A stretch of 64,000 bases of DNA from an uncultured Flavobacteriaceae bacterium (GCA_947494695.1 CANLWB010000008.1:186001-250000), one strand, 5' to 3'; numbered from the stretch's first letter, positions 47,010 to 57,490 are shown. Program-made: numbers and translations. The notes: generated by a model not told the origin, from the sequence alone.

Positions 47010-48407
47010 TTATCGTTTAATCAAATCGCTTTCTGAAATCACCTTTCTGTTAGTATAAACCGAGTTCGTGTGGGCATTCAGTACATCATCAAATACAATT
47101 GTAGGCCTTGCATCGCTTCCAACAACATTGATTTGGATATCATTAAGTAACAATCCATCTACGTGTCTTGCATAAATTCCATAAGCTGGTAAAGTTCCCA
47201 CTAAATGAAATTCCGGCCACCATCCATTAAGTGTTTCCAAAGTATATTCCTTTATGTCTTTCTTGTTAGCATCCTCGACACTACCTCCTCCTGATACCGT
47301 AAACTTTATATTAGACAACTGAATGTCTGTGATATAATGCTTTGGCATTCCTGTAATAAAGATAGCCGAATTTTTATCCAACTTTGAATTATCAACAATC
47401 ATACCTTTGAAAACAAAACCGTGCATAGCCTTCATGGGATACATGGCTTCTGGAGCGTCTACACAAGCTTTTTGTTGTGCAAAAGTCATAAAAACAGGTC
47501 TTGGCACATTATTCATCACCAAATTTGAAAAGGTCATGTTTTTCATTTCTCCGCCTTCATTCATTTGAATTTTTAAACCAGAGTCCTGAATATCATTAAA
47601 TGTACAATTGCTAACCGTCACAGACTCTATATCGCCTCTGGACAATAATCCAATGCGCATTCCTGCCCATTTACTTTTAAATGTACAATTGGTTACTACA
47701 ATATTTTTGCTTGGCGTATCCAGAAGTGATGCTTGAATACAAATAGAATCGTCACTGGTATCAAAGGAACTATTAGATACCCGAACGTTTGTACAACCAT
47801 CGAAATCTAAGCCATCGCCATTGTGATTTACACGGCTGTGAATTCTAATCCCCTGTACAACAATCTCGTCACAGTATAACCAGGCAGAGGTCCAGGCCGC
47901 AGGGTTTTTAATAGTTAAGTCTTTTAAATGTATGTCGTGGCAATTCATAAATCGCATCAGCATGGGGCGACCATCTCTTTTTGTGAAATTTTTGGGATGC
48001 CCGTTACCATCAATAAGCCCGTAGCCTTCTAAAGCAAAAGACTTTGCATTTTTAGCAAAAATTAAACAACGGTCCATATGAGGCTCGTTCTTATACATAT
48101 TCTTATGCGTATCGGTCGTGTAATCCTTAATATCTGGACTCCCTAGTAAAACAGCACCGTTTTCAACATGAAGTGTCACAAAATCTTTCATGTATATGGT
48201 ACCAATAACAACGGTTTTCCCGGCTGGTATTAATACGGTACCTCCTCCATTTTTAGAACATGTATTTATGGCCTCCTGAACGGCCTTCGTATCCTTGGAG
48301 ATGCCATCACCCTTGGCACCGAATGATATAACGTTGTATTCGGTTGCACAAAGTTGTAAACAGAACCCCAAAACAAAAAGAGTTACTAAATTATTACCGT
48401 TCTTCAT
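47010..48407 (-). CDS. GH28-family glycosidase, exported (second copy)
   Basis: 465 aa. Signal peptide ~1-21 (LGFCLQLCA). YNVISFGAKGDGISKDTKAVQEAIN opens the beta-helix. The catalytic region reads NHNGDGLDFDGCTN and DTSDDSICIQAS. Here too the polygalacturonase GHG motif is replaced (KWAGMRIGL), and DSGLKIQM stands for RIK. Together with the copy at 43716 this defines a GH28-like subgroup with Trp where His is expected. It probably cleaves a uronic-acid-containing or galactose-type linkage of the PUL substrate. It is 4 bp upstream of the sulfatase and 164 bp downstream of GH2. Confidence 0.85.
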   Translation of the reverse strand: MKNGNNLVTLFVLGFCLQLCATEYNVISFGAKGDGISKDTKAVQEAINTCSKNGGGTVLIPAGKTVVIGTIYMKDFVTLHVENGAVLLGSPDIKDYTTDTHKNMYKNEPHMDRCLIFAKNAKSFALEGYGLIDGNGHPKNFTKRDGRPMLMRFMNCHDIHLKDLTIKNPAAWTSAWLYCDEIVVQGIRIHSRVNHNGDGLDFDGCTNVRVSNSSFDTSDDSICIQASLLDTPSKNIVVTNCTFKSKWAGMRIGLLSRGDIESVTVSNCTFNDIQDSGLKIQMNEGGEMKNMTFSNLVMNNVPRPVFMTFAQQKACVDAPEAMYPMKAMHGFVFKGMIVDNSKLDKNSAIFITGMPKHYITDIQLSNIKFTVSGGGSVEDANKKDIKEYTLETLNGWWPEFHLVGTLPAYGIYARHVDGLLLNDIQINVVGSDARPTIVFDDVLNAHTNSVYTNRKVISESDLIKR

Positions 48408-48571
48408 ATTACGACCTACTTAATATTTAGGCATGATGTCTGTGACTTTATCAGCCTTTAATGATTATATTTCTACTTCCTCTGATTATTGAACCTTTTT
48501 GCGCATGAAACCCCAAATAGAAGGGCTCACCAATAGAATGAACCCCTAAAATTCATCTAAGAGCTCATAAA

Positions 48572-51055
48572 TTAATTTGTTTTCACTATCAGGCGTTCTG
48601 AGGTCAATCCATTAGATGAAGCTTCAATTTTAATTTCGCCTGTAGCTTCTGATGATTTTACTACTAACAGGCACATACCGTTGAAAGCTTTTCTTTTGTT
48701 TGATTGAAATGATTCAAGAGATGTTTGGTCGCCACTACCTACTGCAGCCAAAACACCTTCCCCTTGAATGCTGAAAGTTAACAAGTTATCGGCATTAGGA
48801 CAAAGATTTCCACTTTCATCTTCTATGCGAACGGTTATAAATGATAAATCCTCACCATTTGCCTTAATATTATGACGATCTGCTAACAATTTCACCTTAG
48901 CAGGAGCTCCTGCCGTTTTTACTTCTTTCGTTGCCACCTCTTTTCCAGACTTATAGGCAACAACTTTGAGTGTCCCAGGCTGATATGGCACTTGCCATGA
49001 CAGACGATATTTAGATTTATATAATGCTTTGTTAAAGTCGTGATACTCGGATGGAATTTCAACCAAATCCTTACCTTTTACCTTTTTACCATAAGATTTA
49101 CCATTTACAAAGAGCTCTACTTCTTCGGCATTAGTATATGCAAATACTGGAATTTTCTCTCCTTCTTTACCTTCCCAATTCCAATGCGGTAGCACATGTA
49201 CCATAGGAGTTTCGGTCCATTGACTTTGATACAAGTAGTATCTATCTTTAGGGAAACCACATAAATCTACTGGTGCGAAATACGACGAGCGCGATGGCCA
49301 ATCGTCATTCCAATACCCATTTGTTGAATTATCTCGTCCGCCATAAGGTGTGGGTTCTCCAAGGTAATCGAAACCTGTCCAGATAAACTCTCCTAAAGAC
49401 CTTGGCTCTTTTGCCTGCGCATCAAACTCTACATCTGGTGCATAGGCCCACGGTGGCCCAACAATAACATCGTAACTGCTCACATGATTGGTTTCATGTT
49501 TTTGCGTAAATTCAATGGGTAAATGGTAAACGCCTCGACTACTTGTTAATGATGACGTTTCCGATCCATAAACAATCATATTCGGGTTCTCTTCCATAAT
49601 TTCGTTGTAGCGTTCCGGCCAATAGTTCATACCAACAATATCCACCTGATCTGCTAATTTATTTACAAACGGCGCTGGAAAATAATTAAATCCAACTGTG
49701 GTTGGCCTGGTATTATCTTCATCGTGGCAAATATCATTTAAGTGCTTGGCCAGTTTCCATCCGTCTTTTTTGCTCTGCTCCAAAATTTCATTACCTATAC
49801 TCCACATAATCACAGATGGATGGTTACGATCACGTTTAATCATATCGCGTAGATCGATTTCATGCCATTCATCAAAATACTTATTGTAACCATTTTCTAC
49901 CTTGCCCATTTTCCATTCATCAAAGGCCTCAACAATCACCACAATACCCAATTCATCACAAACCTTCAGTATTTCTGGAGACGGTGGGTTATGACTGGTA
50001 CGTAATGCATTCACTCCCATATCTTGCATAATTTGCATTTGACGTTGCTTGGCTCTGTAATTAATCGCAGCTCCCAATGGCCCCTGGTCATGGTGCATGC
50101 AAACCCCATTCAATTCAACCGAGTTTCCATTTAATAAAAATCCGTTTTCTCTATCAAATTCAATGGTTCTAATTCCAAAATCTGTATTATATTCATCAGT
50201 CACATGCCCATCAACACTTACTGTACTTACTGCTTTATATAATACCGGGTTTTTGATGTCCCAAAGTTTAGGATTTTCAACTGTGATTTGAATAGGCGTT
50301 GTAGATTCGGTATTTACGTCAATTTCAGAACTATGCTCTGCCACAACGGCTCCGGCTGCATCTTTTATTTGTGTTTTTAGATGCACTTTAGATGTTACTC
50401 CGCTTAAGTTGGCAATGGTTGTTGCAATATTCACTAATGCCTTTTCTTTGGAAACCTCGGGTGTCGTTATGTAGGTTCCATATTGCGGAATATGTATAGG
50501 GTTATTAATTTTTAATCTTACATTTCTATAGATTCCTGCTCCAGAATACCAACGTGCAGCTAAATCTTTCGGAAATAATTGAACGGCAATAACGTTCTCC
50601 TCTCCGAGCTTTATATGTTTGGTTAAATCGAGTTCAAAACCAATATAACCGTACGGGCGTTCTCCCACATACTCTCCATTTAGCCAAACTTTAGCTTCGT
50701 TCATGGCTCCATCAAACTCTATAGAGATGCGCTTCCCTTGATGATCTTTCGATATGGTAAAATGTTTTCTATACCAAGCCTCACCATGCACAGGAAGCCC
50801 ACCAGTTCTGGCATTATATTTCTTATCAAATGGTCCTTCAATAGCCCAATCATGAGGCAAATTCAAGGATCTCCAGGCAGAATCATCAAAAACTATAGAC
50901 GAACCTTCTTTAAAAGAACCTTTAGAAAAAAGCCAGTTCTTATTAAAGTTTTGATCGTCTAACACGGACACGGACTGGTTGGAAACTTCACAGGAAAAAA
51001 ATGAAGCTACTAATAAAAATAAAACTGCTACGCTAAATGGTTTTAAAGCTCTCAT
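48572..51055 (-). CDS. GH2 beta-galactosidase-type lipoprotein
   Basis: 827 aa. The lipobox is VASFFSCEVS (Cys22). Domains: jelly roll (~35-190), Ig-like (~195-300), TIM barrel (~300-600) with acid/base E423 (IMWSIGNEILEQ) and nucleophile E499 (MIVYGSETSSL), then Ig-like domains (~620-827, VELFVNGKSYGKK). It is the shorter GH2 type common in Bacteroidota, not the LacZ type seen at 3678-6938, so the two GH2s probably have different linkage preferences. It is the first gene of the second degradative operon. Confidence 0.92.
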   Translation of the reverse strand: MRALKPFSVAVLFLLVASFFSCEVSNQSVSVLDDQNFNKNWLFSKGSFKEGSSIVFDDSAWRSLNLPHDWAIEGPFDKKYNARTGGLPVHGEAWYRKHFTISKDHQGKRISIEFDGAMNEAKVWLNGEYVGERPYGYIGFELDLTKHIKLGEENVIAVQLFPKDLAARWYSGAGIYRNVRLKINNPIHIPQYGTYITTPEVSKEKALVNIATTIANLSGVTSKVHLKTQIKDAAGAVVAEHSSEIDVNTESTTPIQITVENPKLWDIKNPVLYKAVSTVSVDGHVTDEYNTDFGIRTIEFDRENGFLLNGNSVELNGVCMHHDQGPLGAAINYRAKQRQMQIMQDMGVNALRTSHNPPSPEILKVCDELGIVVIVEAFDEWKMGKVENGYNKYFDEWHEIDLRDMIKRDRNHPSVIMWSIGNEILEQSKKDGWKLAKHLNDICHDEDNTRPTTVGFNYFPAPFVNKLADQVDIVGMNYWPERYNEIMEENPNMIVYGSETSSLTSSRGVYHLPIEFTQKHETNHVSSYDVIVGPPWAYAPDVEFDAQAKEPRSLGEFIWTGFDYLGEPTPYGGRDNSTNGYWNDDWPSRSSYFAPVDLCGFPKDRYYLYQSQWTETPMVHVLPHWNWEGKEGEKIPVFAYTNAEEVELFVNGKSYGKKVKGKDLVEIPSEYHDFNKALYKSKYRLSWQVPYQPGTLKVVAYKSGKEVATKEVKTAGAPAKVKLLADRHNIKANGEDLSFITVRIEDESGNLCPNADNLLTFSIQGEGVLAAVGSGDQTSLESFQSNKRKAFNGMCLLVVKSSEATGEIKIEASSNGLTSERLIVKTN

Positions 51056-51659
51056 ATGCCTTTATTAAATCTTATATTAAATGGTGTGTATCGTAAATAT
51101 AATTTATCCCCTTACCCGAAGAAAAAATAAACCGCACTATTTCCCGAAAAAACACATTTGTTGCGTAGAAAAAAACACTTGGTTTATTCCCTAAACAGAA
51201 ACAGATGGTAATTTTATCAAAATAGATATATTTTTAGCCCTCAAATTCTATGTTTCGCTGTGTATATCTGGCCATGATTTGGATCATCAACTAAGTTAAT
51301 CATTTTTTAAAATCAAAGTAACGCTTAAAAAACTGTTGTAAAACTATGATCTACATTTTAAACGAGGCTGTTTGAAAAATCATTGTCATTTGATTTGTCC
51401 AGCTAAACATTTCGTCGACCCTTAGTGATTGCGCTTGAGCTCTGCTTGGTGTACAAACGATCGAAACCGATATGGACTCTTAATAAATTAATAAGATTTT
51501 GGACTCTAAATGCTCATGAGGTACATATTAGTCTAAATACATGTGCATATAAGTCTTAATTAACAGAATGAGTCAATCAACATTTAATTAATATGCTCTT
51601 TATAGTATTTTAGCAAAAGTTAATCAAATCAAGTCATAAATTTTCAAACACATATAGCA
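51056..51659. other. Divergent intergenic region with a weak regulatory repeat and an element remnant
   Basis: 604 bases between GH2 (leftward) and kduI (rightward). At 51155-51181 CATTTGTTG and CACTTGGTT are 21 bp apart, a weaker copy of the PUL repeat, oriented away from GH2. Around 51365 AGGCTGTTTGAAAAATCATTGTCATT resembles one half of the inverted-repeat element at 24193. No ORF with coding character. Confidence 0.45.
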
Positions 51660-52502
51660 ATGAACAGCAACTACGAAGTTAGATACGCTTCAAGCCCCGA
51701 AGCAGTAAAGCATTACGATACTCAAGCACTCCGCAATGAGTTTTTAGTGGAAAATGTCATGAAAATAGACCATTTAAAATGGGTTTACTCTCATTACGAT
51801 AGGTTTATGGTAAGTGGTGTTGTTCCCGTTACAAAATCTATTGAACTGGAATCTATTGACCCATTAAAATCTGAAAACTTTTTAGATCGAAGAGAATTGG
51901 GAATAATAAATATTGGAGATACTGGTACGGTAACGGTAGACGGTACAGAATATATTCTTGATCATAAAGAAGCGCTTTATCTTGGGCAAGGAAACAAAAA
52001 GGTTGTTTTTTCAAGTCAGTCCTCAGACCATCCAGCTAAATTCTATTTAAACTCTACTCCTGCTCACAAATCCTTTCCGAATAAAAAAATAGGGATCAAC
52101 GATGTTGAAGTTGTGGAATTAGGGGCTCCCGAAACTGCTAATGCAAGAACCTTAAGAAAATACATTGTAAATAGCGTTGTAGATGTCTGTCAATTACAAA
52201 TGGGGATGACTACTTTAAAACCAGGAAGTGTTTGGAATACCATGCCGGCACATGTCCATGATAGAAGGATGGAGGTTTATTTCTATATTGAAGTTCCCAA
52301 AGATCAGGCTGTATGTCATTTTATGGGACAACCCGATGAAACCAGACATATATGGATGACAGATAATGAAGCGGTCATTTCTCCCCCATGGTCTATCCAC
52401 TCCGGATCTGGAACTAGCAATTACACCTTTATTTGGGGAATGGCTGGAGAAAATTTAGATTACGGTGATATGGACACTTGTAAGATCAACGAATTAAGAT
52501 AA
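51660..52502 (+). CDS. kduI: 5-keto-4-deoxyuronate isomerase KduI
   Basis: 280 aa, cytoplasmic. The cupin-type zinc site is intact: H198 and H200 in MPAHVHDRRM, E205 in MEVYFY and H247 in PPWSIHSG, at the spacing known from E. coli KduI. The enzyme turns 5-keto-4-deoxyuronate (the open form of unsaturated uronic acid released by lyases and unsaturated glucuronyl hydrolases) into 3-deoxy-D-glycero-2,5-hexodiulosonate. KduD would reduce this, and a KduD-like gene is at 57515-58285. Its presence implies that the PUL substrate contains uronic acid. A DUF4861-like lipoprotein follows 20 bp downstream. Confidence 0.95.
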   Translation: MNSNYEVRYASSPEAVKHYDTQALRNEFLVENVMKIDHLKWVYSHYDRFMVSGVVPVTKSIELESIDPLKSENFLDRRELGIINIGDTGTVTVDGTEYILDHKEALYLGQGNKKVVFSSQSSDHPAKFYLNSTPAHKSFPNKKIGINDVEVVELGAPETANARTLRKYIVNSVVDVCQLQMGMTTLKPGSVWNTMPAHVHDRRMEVYFYIEVPKDQAVCHFMGQPDETRHIWMTDNEAVISPPWSIHSGSGTSNYTFIWGMAGENLDYGDMDTCKINELR

Positions 52503-52522
52503 CTCCAAAGCATCATACGGTC

Positions 52523-53692
52523 ATGTCTGTTAACAAACTCTATTTTCTTTACTTGTGCGTCGCTCTTTTGTTTTCCTGTTCTAAAAAAGAACAAAAAACA
52601 ATAACAGTAAAAAACACTTTAAATATTGAACGTGTCTTTGAAACTGTTGAATTAACGAAAGAATTCTTAAAGGTGGATTCGTTGTCTAATCTGGGGGTGA
52701 AAGATAAAGATTCTGGTGAATTATTAGTTTCTCAGCTCATAGACAACAATCAGGATGGCTTATATGATATACTGATTTTCCAGCCTAAAGTCGCTCCGAA
52801 TTCTGAGAAAACATACCATATCGTTCCGGTTTTAGAAACCGACAAACGGGAACCCTTAGCGTATTGCTTTTCGCGCTTTGTTCCTGAAAGAACAGATGAC
52901 TACACCTGGGAAAATAATAAAGTTGCTTTTCGTGTTTTTGGGCCAACAGCTCAAAAAATGATTGAAGATAGTGTACCCGGCGGAACCTTGTCCAGTGGTG
53001 TAGATGCCTGGTTAAAGCGTGTGGATTACCCTATTATTAACAAATGGTATGAAAAGACTACTAGTGGAAAAGGATCTTATCATGAAGATGATGGAGAGGG
53101 ACTTGACAATTTTCATGTTGGAATAAGCAGAGGCATTGGAGGTATCGCTGTTAAAAAAGACAGTACGTACTATGTGTCTAAAAATTTTAGCTCGTGGAAG
53201 ACTCTTAGTACGGGGCCTATTAGAACCAGTTTTTATTTAAAATATGAGGATTGGGATGCCAATGGGCAGGTTATCCGGGAATCTAGAATTGTAAGTCTGG
53301 ATTATGGTAGCAACCTCACAAAATTTGACATATCCCTTCGTGGTACAGAAACGGTTGTAGCCGGTATCACGTTGCACGAAAAGGATGGAACGATTACCAA
53401 TAACAAAGAAAACCACTGGGTGAGCTACTGGCAACCTCATGGGGACTCCGAGCTTGGAACAGCCATTGTTTCTTCAGGAGCGTACTTTGTAGATTCTTAC
53501 GAGTACAGCACCGAAGAAACAGACTTAAGTCATGCCTTCACAAATCTGAAGGTTTCAAACCATAAGGTTGAATATTATGCTGGATTCGGTTGGAAAAAAA
53601 GTGGTCAATTCGAAACGAAAGCGTCCTGGGAAAATTATCTGAATCAATTTTCCTTAAAAGTAAAAAACCCTCTTATCGTTCGAACAAACTAG
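52523..53692 (+). CDS. DUF4861-family lipoprotein
   Basis: 389 aa. The lipobox is CVALLFSCSKK (Cys19). LIDNNQDGLYDILIFQPKVAPNSEKTY, KRVDYPIINKWYEK, SYHEDDGEGLDNFHVGISRGIGG and YYAGFGWKKSGQF are the conserved blocks I associate with DUF4861. The family is linked by context to pectin and alginate use and its activity is not established. Residues HEDDGEGLDNFHVG look like a possible metal or active site. It is co-transcribed with kduI and ends at a clear terminator. Confidence 0.8.
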   Translation: MSVNKLYFLYLCVALLFSCSKKEQKTITVKNTLNIERVFETVELTKEFLKVDSLSNLGVKDKDSGELLVSQLIDNNQDGLYDILIFQPKVAPNSEKTYHIVPVLETDKREPLAYCFSRFVPERTDDYTWENNKVAFRVFGPTAQKMIEDSVPGGTLSSGVDAWLKRVDYPIINKWYEKTTSGKGSYHEDDGEGLDNFHVGISRGIGGIAVKKDSTYYVSKNFSSWKTLSTGPIRTSFYLKYEDWDANGQVIRESRIVSLDYGSNLTKFDISLRGTETVVAGITLHEKDGTITNNKENHWVSYWQPHGDSELGTAIVSSGAYFVDSYEYSTEETDLSHAFTNLKVSNHKVEYYAGFGWKKSGQFETKASWENYLNQFSLKVKNPLIVRTN

Positions 53693-53751
53693 GATCATAT
53701 TACAACGTAAAATATCTGATCAAAAATTTGATTTGCCAATTTATATCAACG

Positions 53752-53783
53752 AAAACCTGCATAAATGTATTGCAGGTTTTTTT
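53752..53783 (+). terminator. Rho-independent terminator of the kduI operon
   Basis: AAAACCTGCA and TGCAGGTTTT form a 10-bp stem followed by a T-run, about 60 bp after the stop codon. Confidence 0.88.
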
Positions 53784-53950
53784 AAGCAAGTTCCTCATTA
53801 TAAAACATATGTTCTATAAATAAAACCAATTCACTTTATCCTTCTTTCTCTTAATGTTTAATTTAGCCTCATGGATTAATTATACTATCATGTATTATAA
53901 ACATTCATTCATAACTTTAACCCTAACTTATAAGTCCCTACAGTACTAAT

Positions 53951-55279
53951 ATGAATAGAATTAAAATACACATTAGTTTAATAGCCTTATTAATAAGCCT
54001 TCAGAGTATATCCCAAAACCCTTTAGTTACCCATATGTATACGGCAGACCCAACTGCCAGAGTTTTTAATAATACATTATATGTCTTCCCTTCAACGGAT
54101 GTTGTATGTGAAGAAGGAAAAGGAGAAAATGGATTTTGTATGCCTTCTTATAATGTGTTCTCTACAACGGATTTATCGACCTGGACAGATCATGGAAAAG
54201 TTATTGACCAAACCGATGTTCCCTGGGGACGAAAAGACGGTTTTGGAATGTGGGCACCCGACTGTGTTAAAAAAGAGGGTATGTATTACTACTATTATCC
54301 GGCTCCACCTGCAGACAAAAGTGCTTTTAGAAGAATTGGTGTGGCTACTGCGACATCTCCGGAAGGGCCTTATACTTTAGAGAAACACTATATTGAAGGG
54401 GTTAAAGGCATAGATCCCAATGTTTTGATTGATGACGATGGCCGCGCTTATTTATACTATGGAGGTGGAGAAAACCTCTGGGTCGTGGAACTAAACAGCG
54501 ATATGATATCCATAAAAGGTACGCCTAAAGTTGTTGAAAAACTTCCTGGAAAATACAAAGAAGGGTCGTTTGTATTTAAAAAGAATGGCACTTATTACTT
54601 TACATTTCCTCACGCACCATCGGGGTCTGAAGAAATCTCATATGCAACAGGCAAGAGCCCTTTAGGGCCTTTTGAATACCAAGGTATGATTCTAGAACGT
54701 TGGAAAGATAACTGTTGGACAAACCACCATTCTATCGTAGAATATAAAAACCAGTGGTATATTTTTTACCACCATCATGATATCTCTAAAAATAAACACC
54801 TAAGGTCTATGAGAGCAGACAGCCTGTTCTTCGACAAAGCGGGATTAATTAAAAAGCGAAAGGCAACTTTGAGAGGTGTTGGAATTACCAAAATAGACAA
54901 ACCCATTCAAATGGATCGTTTTTCTTCGGCACACAACTTAAAAGTAAACAGGCTGGAGGATGAACGTGTTGTTGGATGGCAGTTAGATCATATTAAACCT
55001 GGTGCTTACGTTACTTACAACGCTGTTAATTTTGAGTCAAAAAAGCTAAAAAAAGTGACTTATAGAGTTTCATCCGGAAGCCAGGGAGGTACTATAAAAC
55101 TTTTTCTGGATAACAGATTTATAGCATCTACAGCCGTGAGGAATACTGGAAGTTGGACGACCTGGAAAACTGTTGAAACACCAATTAAGGAAAAGATTAA
55201 AGGTGTTAAGAACATCAAACTGATCTTTGAAGGATCCGGTGAACATCTAATGAATCTGGATTGGATTAAATTCGAATAA
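53951..55279 (+). CDS. GH43 glycosidase with C-terminal CBM6
   Basis: 442 aa. Signal peptide ~1-22 (ending LQSISQN). The five-bladed propeller carries base D33 (YTADPTARVF), pKa-tuning D155 (GIDPNVLIDDDG) and acid E204 (KYKEGSFVF). The C-terminal ~130 residues (GAYVTYNAVNFESKKLKKVTYR to MNLDWIKFE) are a CBM6-type jelly roll. The family inverts configuration and acts on xylosides, arabinosides or, in some subfamilies, galactosides. The gene has its own transcript between two terminators. Confidence 0.92.
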   Translation: MNRIKIHISLIALLISLQSISQNPLVTHMYTADPTARVFNNTLYVFPSTDVVCEEGKGENGFCMPSYNVFSTTDLSTWTDHGKVIDQTDVPWGRKDGFGMWAPDCVKKEGMYYYYYPAPPADKSAFRRIGVATATSPEGPYTLEKHYIEGVKGIDPNVLIDDDGRAYLYYGGGENLWVVELNSDMISIKGTPKVVEKLPGKYKEGSFVFKKNGTYYFTFPHAPSGSEEISYATGKSPLGPFEYQGMILERWKDNCWTNHHSIVEYKNQWYIFYHHHDISKNKHLRSMRADSLFFDKAGLIKKRKATLRGVGITKIDKPIQMDRFSSAHNLKVNRLEDERVVGWQLDHIKPGAYVTYNAVNFESKKLKKVTYRVSSGSQGGTIKLFLDNRFIASTAVRNTGSWTTWKTVETPIKEKIKGVKNIKLIFEGSGEHLMNLDWIKFE

Positions 55280-55300
55280 TATACACACTCCACTTTAACT

Positions 55301-55339
55301 AAAAAAAGGCATTACTCTTAGTTGAGAATGCCTTTTTTA
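55301..55339. terminator. Bidirectional rho-independent terminator
   Basis: AAAAAAGGCATT and AATGCCTTTTTT form a stem with A and T runs on both sides, between convergent GH43 (+) and the decayed sulfatase (-). Confidence 0.88.
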
Positions 55340-55358
55340 ATGTTTTTATGAATGTTTG

Positions 55359-56973
55359 TTAATCATCCCAATGTGTATCAATGATTTCTTTTAGGTGCGG
55401 ATAATCATGATCCTCTTCGTTAAGCGCCTTTCGGGTTTCCTTTAATTCCGCCTTCATACCGTTAATAATCTCTTTGTATTCCGGATTATTATATTGATTT
55501 ATCATTTCTTCAGGGTCATGCTTTAAATCATAGAACTCCCATGCTGCTGGCGTAATCCCCACCTTATTAGAATGTGCTTCGTCATTCCAGTACATGGAAA
55601 GGGTGCCTTCTTTTTCTAAATTATGGTATCTACCATAAAAAAATATTAATTTATGATCTTTACTTCTAAGTCCGAAATGTGCTGGAATATCATGATGAAC
55701 CATCTGCATCCAATAGCGATAATACGTACTCGACCTCCAGTCTTTTGGAGGGTTTCCCTTTAGTATTTCTGTGGTACTTCTTCCCTGCATATAATCTGGT
55801 GCCTTTCCTCCTGCCAGCTCTATTAAGGTCGGTGCAAAATCGGTATTATTCACCATTAAATCGGTTCGTGAACCCGGTGTTACCGCTTCATTATCCGGAT
55901 GTCTAATAATTAATGGCATGTGTATAGATTCTTCATACATCCATCGTTTATCTTGAAAATCGTGCTCGCCCAGAATCATACCTTGATCTGAGGTATAAAC
56001 AATAATTGTATTGTCCCAGAGCCCTTTCTTTTTTAAATAATCAAAAAATCGACCTAAATTATCATCAACTCCTTTTACACATCTTAAATACCGCTTTAAA
56101 TATTCTTGATAAGCCGCACTGGTTGCTTCTTTTTCGGTAGGTTGATCTCCAGTTTTAAAATGTTAACATAATTACGATTTGTATGTCTTTTAGAGATTGA
56201 AGAGCCTATAACATGTAATAAACTGTCATTTTTACCCCGCGTTGCTTCCGAACCCCATTGCGATTGATCGTATAAGCTCTTAGGCTCAGGAATGGTGTCA
56301 TTTTCTAAATAGCTTGCATATTTGGGGTTGAATTTAAACATATCATGAGGAGCTTTAAAATGATACATTAAGAAAAACGGATTCTCGTTGCCTTTTTCAT
56401 GTTCAAACCAATCCAATACCTGATCTGTGATAACATCTGAACTATGCCCTTTATAAGTCACCGTATTATTGGGCCATGTCTTTTCTCCACGAACTCTAAA
56501 CACCGGATCGAAATATTTACCCTGAGCCGGCAATACCTTATAATAATCGAACGCTGTAGGTTCAATACTCAAATGCCACTTGCCAATCATGGCTGTTTCA
56601 TACCCCATTTTTTTCATTTCCTGAGGTAGATATTGCTTTTCGGGACCTAATTCATTCCACAAATCCAGTACCTCATTTGTCTGACTATATTAACCGGTCA
56701 TGGTAGACGCTCTACTTGGGGTACAAATAGAATTTGTAACAAAACAATTATTAAACACCATGCCTTCACCAACTAATTTATCCAAATTAGGTGGTGGGTT
56801 TAAACGCGCCAGACCACCACCATACAGGCCTGTAGCTCAGGCCGTATGATCATCTGTCATGATAAAAATAATATTAGGTTTTTTTGGTTTCTTTTTTTCG
56901 TGTACGCACACGAAATAAGAACTAAAGAAAAAATTGATGCTCTAATAAGTATGGATAATTTAGCTGTCTTCAT
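55359..56973 (-). pseudogene. Decayed type I sulfatase (two frameshifts, two in-frame stops)
   Basis: Read on the minus strand, the gene would start at 56973 with a lipoprotein signal (MKTAKLSILIRAS, LVLISC). It then shifts frame in the A-rich stretch after the lipobox. PNIIFIMTDDHTA is followed by TGA where paralogues have Gln. CTPSRASTMTG is followed by TAA, again at a Gln position. An intact stretch (56096-56662) then shifts by one base after NRNYVNIL, in an AAAA run, and the remaining frame (55359-55979) encodes the C-terminal third (MILGEHDFQDKRWMYEES to the end). It is a member of the CTPSR group. Four independent lesions make sequencing error unlikely. Confidence 0.88.
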
Positions 56974-56996
56974 AGATTCTAATTAAGTTTTTATAA

Positions 56997-57031
56997 ATGA
57001 CTGCCTAAAAATAGCTTTTTAGGCAGTCATA
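56997..57031 (-). terminator. Perfect hairpin downstream of the MaoC gene
   Basis: ATGACTGCCTAAAAA and TTTTTAGGCAGTCAT form a 15-bp perfect stem with a 4-base loop just past the MaoC stop. The T-run after it is short, so termination efficiency is uncertain. Confidence 0.6.
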
Positions 57032-57037
57032 AAAAAA

Positions 57038-57490
57038 TTAAGCTTTAAAGTCTTTTTTCTTGGCTAACAAAATATGGTCACATACCAACACCAACTCATC
57101 GTGTTGATTAAATATTTCGACATGTTCGTTAACATGCCCTAAATGGGGATGTTTGGAATCTTTCTTCTCACTTATGGTAACAACCACTCTAATGGTATCA
57201 CCGATGTGTACAGGCTTTACGAAACGTAGTCTGTCGTATCCCTTAGAAAATGCTTCAGGATTAATCTCTGTTGCCGTCATACCAATACCTACAGCGAATG
57301 TTAACGTACCATGAGCAATGCGCTGCTTAAACGGCTGCGTTTTGCACCATTCGGTATCCATATGATGTGGAAAAAAGTCGCCGGTATGTCCAGCATGAAC
57401 CACAAAATCTGTTTCCGTAATGGTTCTTCCTAAAGTTTCTCTTTTACTTTCTAATTCGTAGTCTTCAAAAAATCTCGACTTAATATGCAT
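57038..57490 (-). CDS. MaoC-family (R)-specific enoyl-CoA hydratase
   Basis: 150 aa, a single hot-dog domain, cytoplasmic. The hydratase-2 signature is [15 protein letters not shown] with catalytic D38 and H43 five apart, followed by [35 protein letters not shown] is the usual N-terminus. The family adds or removes water on CoA thioesters. Its place 24 bp downstream of a KduD-like gene and near two CoA-transferase genes suggests a CoA-bound intermediate from a PUL sugar. A stand-alone role in fatty-acid metabolism is less likely from context. Confidence 0.9.
   Translation of the reverse strand: MHIKSRFFEDYELESKRETLGRTITETDFVVHAGHTGDFFPHHMDTEWCKTQPFKQRIAHGTLTFAVGIGMTATEINPEAFSKGYDRLRFVKPVHIGDTIRVVVTISEKKDSKHPHLGHVNEHVEIFNQHDELVLVCDHILLAKKKDFKA

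Noticed and set aside
43716-48407. Reading the locus as a plain pectin PUL because of GH28 and KduI
   Set aside because: The GH28 proteins lack the polygalacturonase GHG motif, no pectin lyase or esterase is visible, and the many sulfatases plus GH16 point to an algal sulfated glycan.
53889-53915. CATGTA and CATAAC 21 bp apart before GH43
   Set aside because: Spacing fits the PUL repeat but both halves are too degenerate to call.
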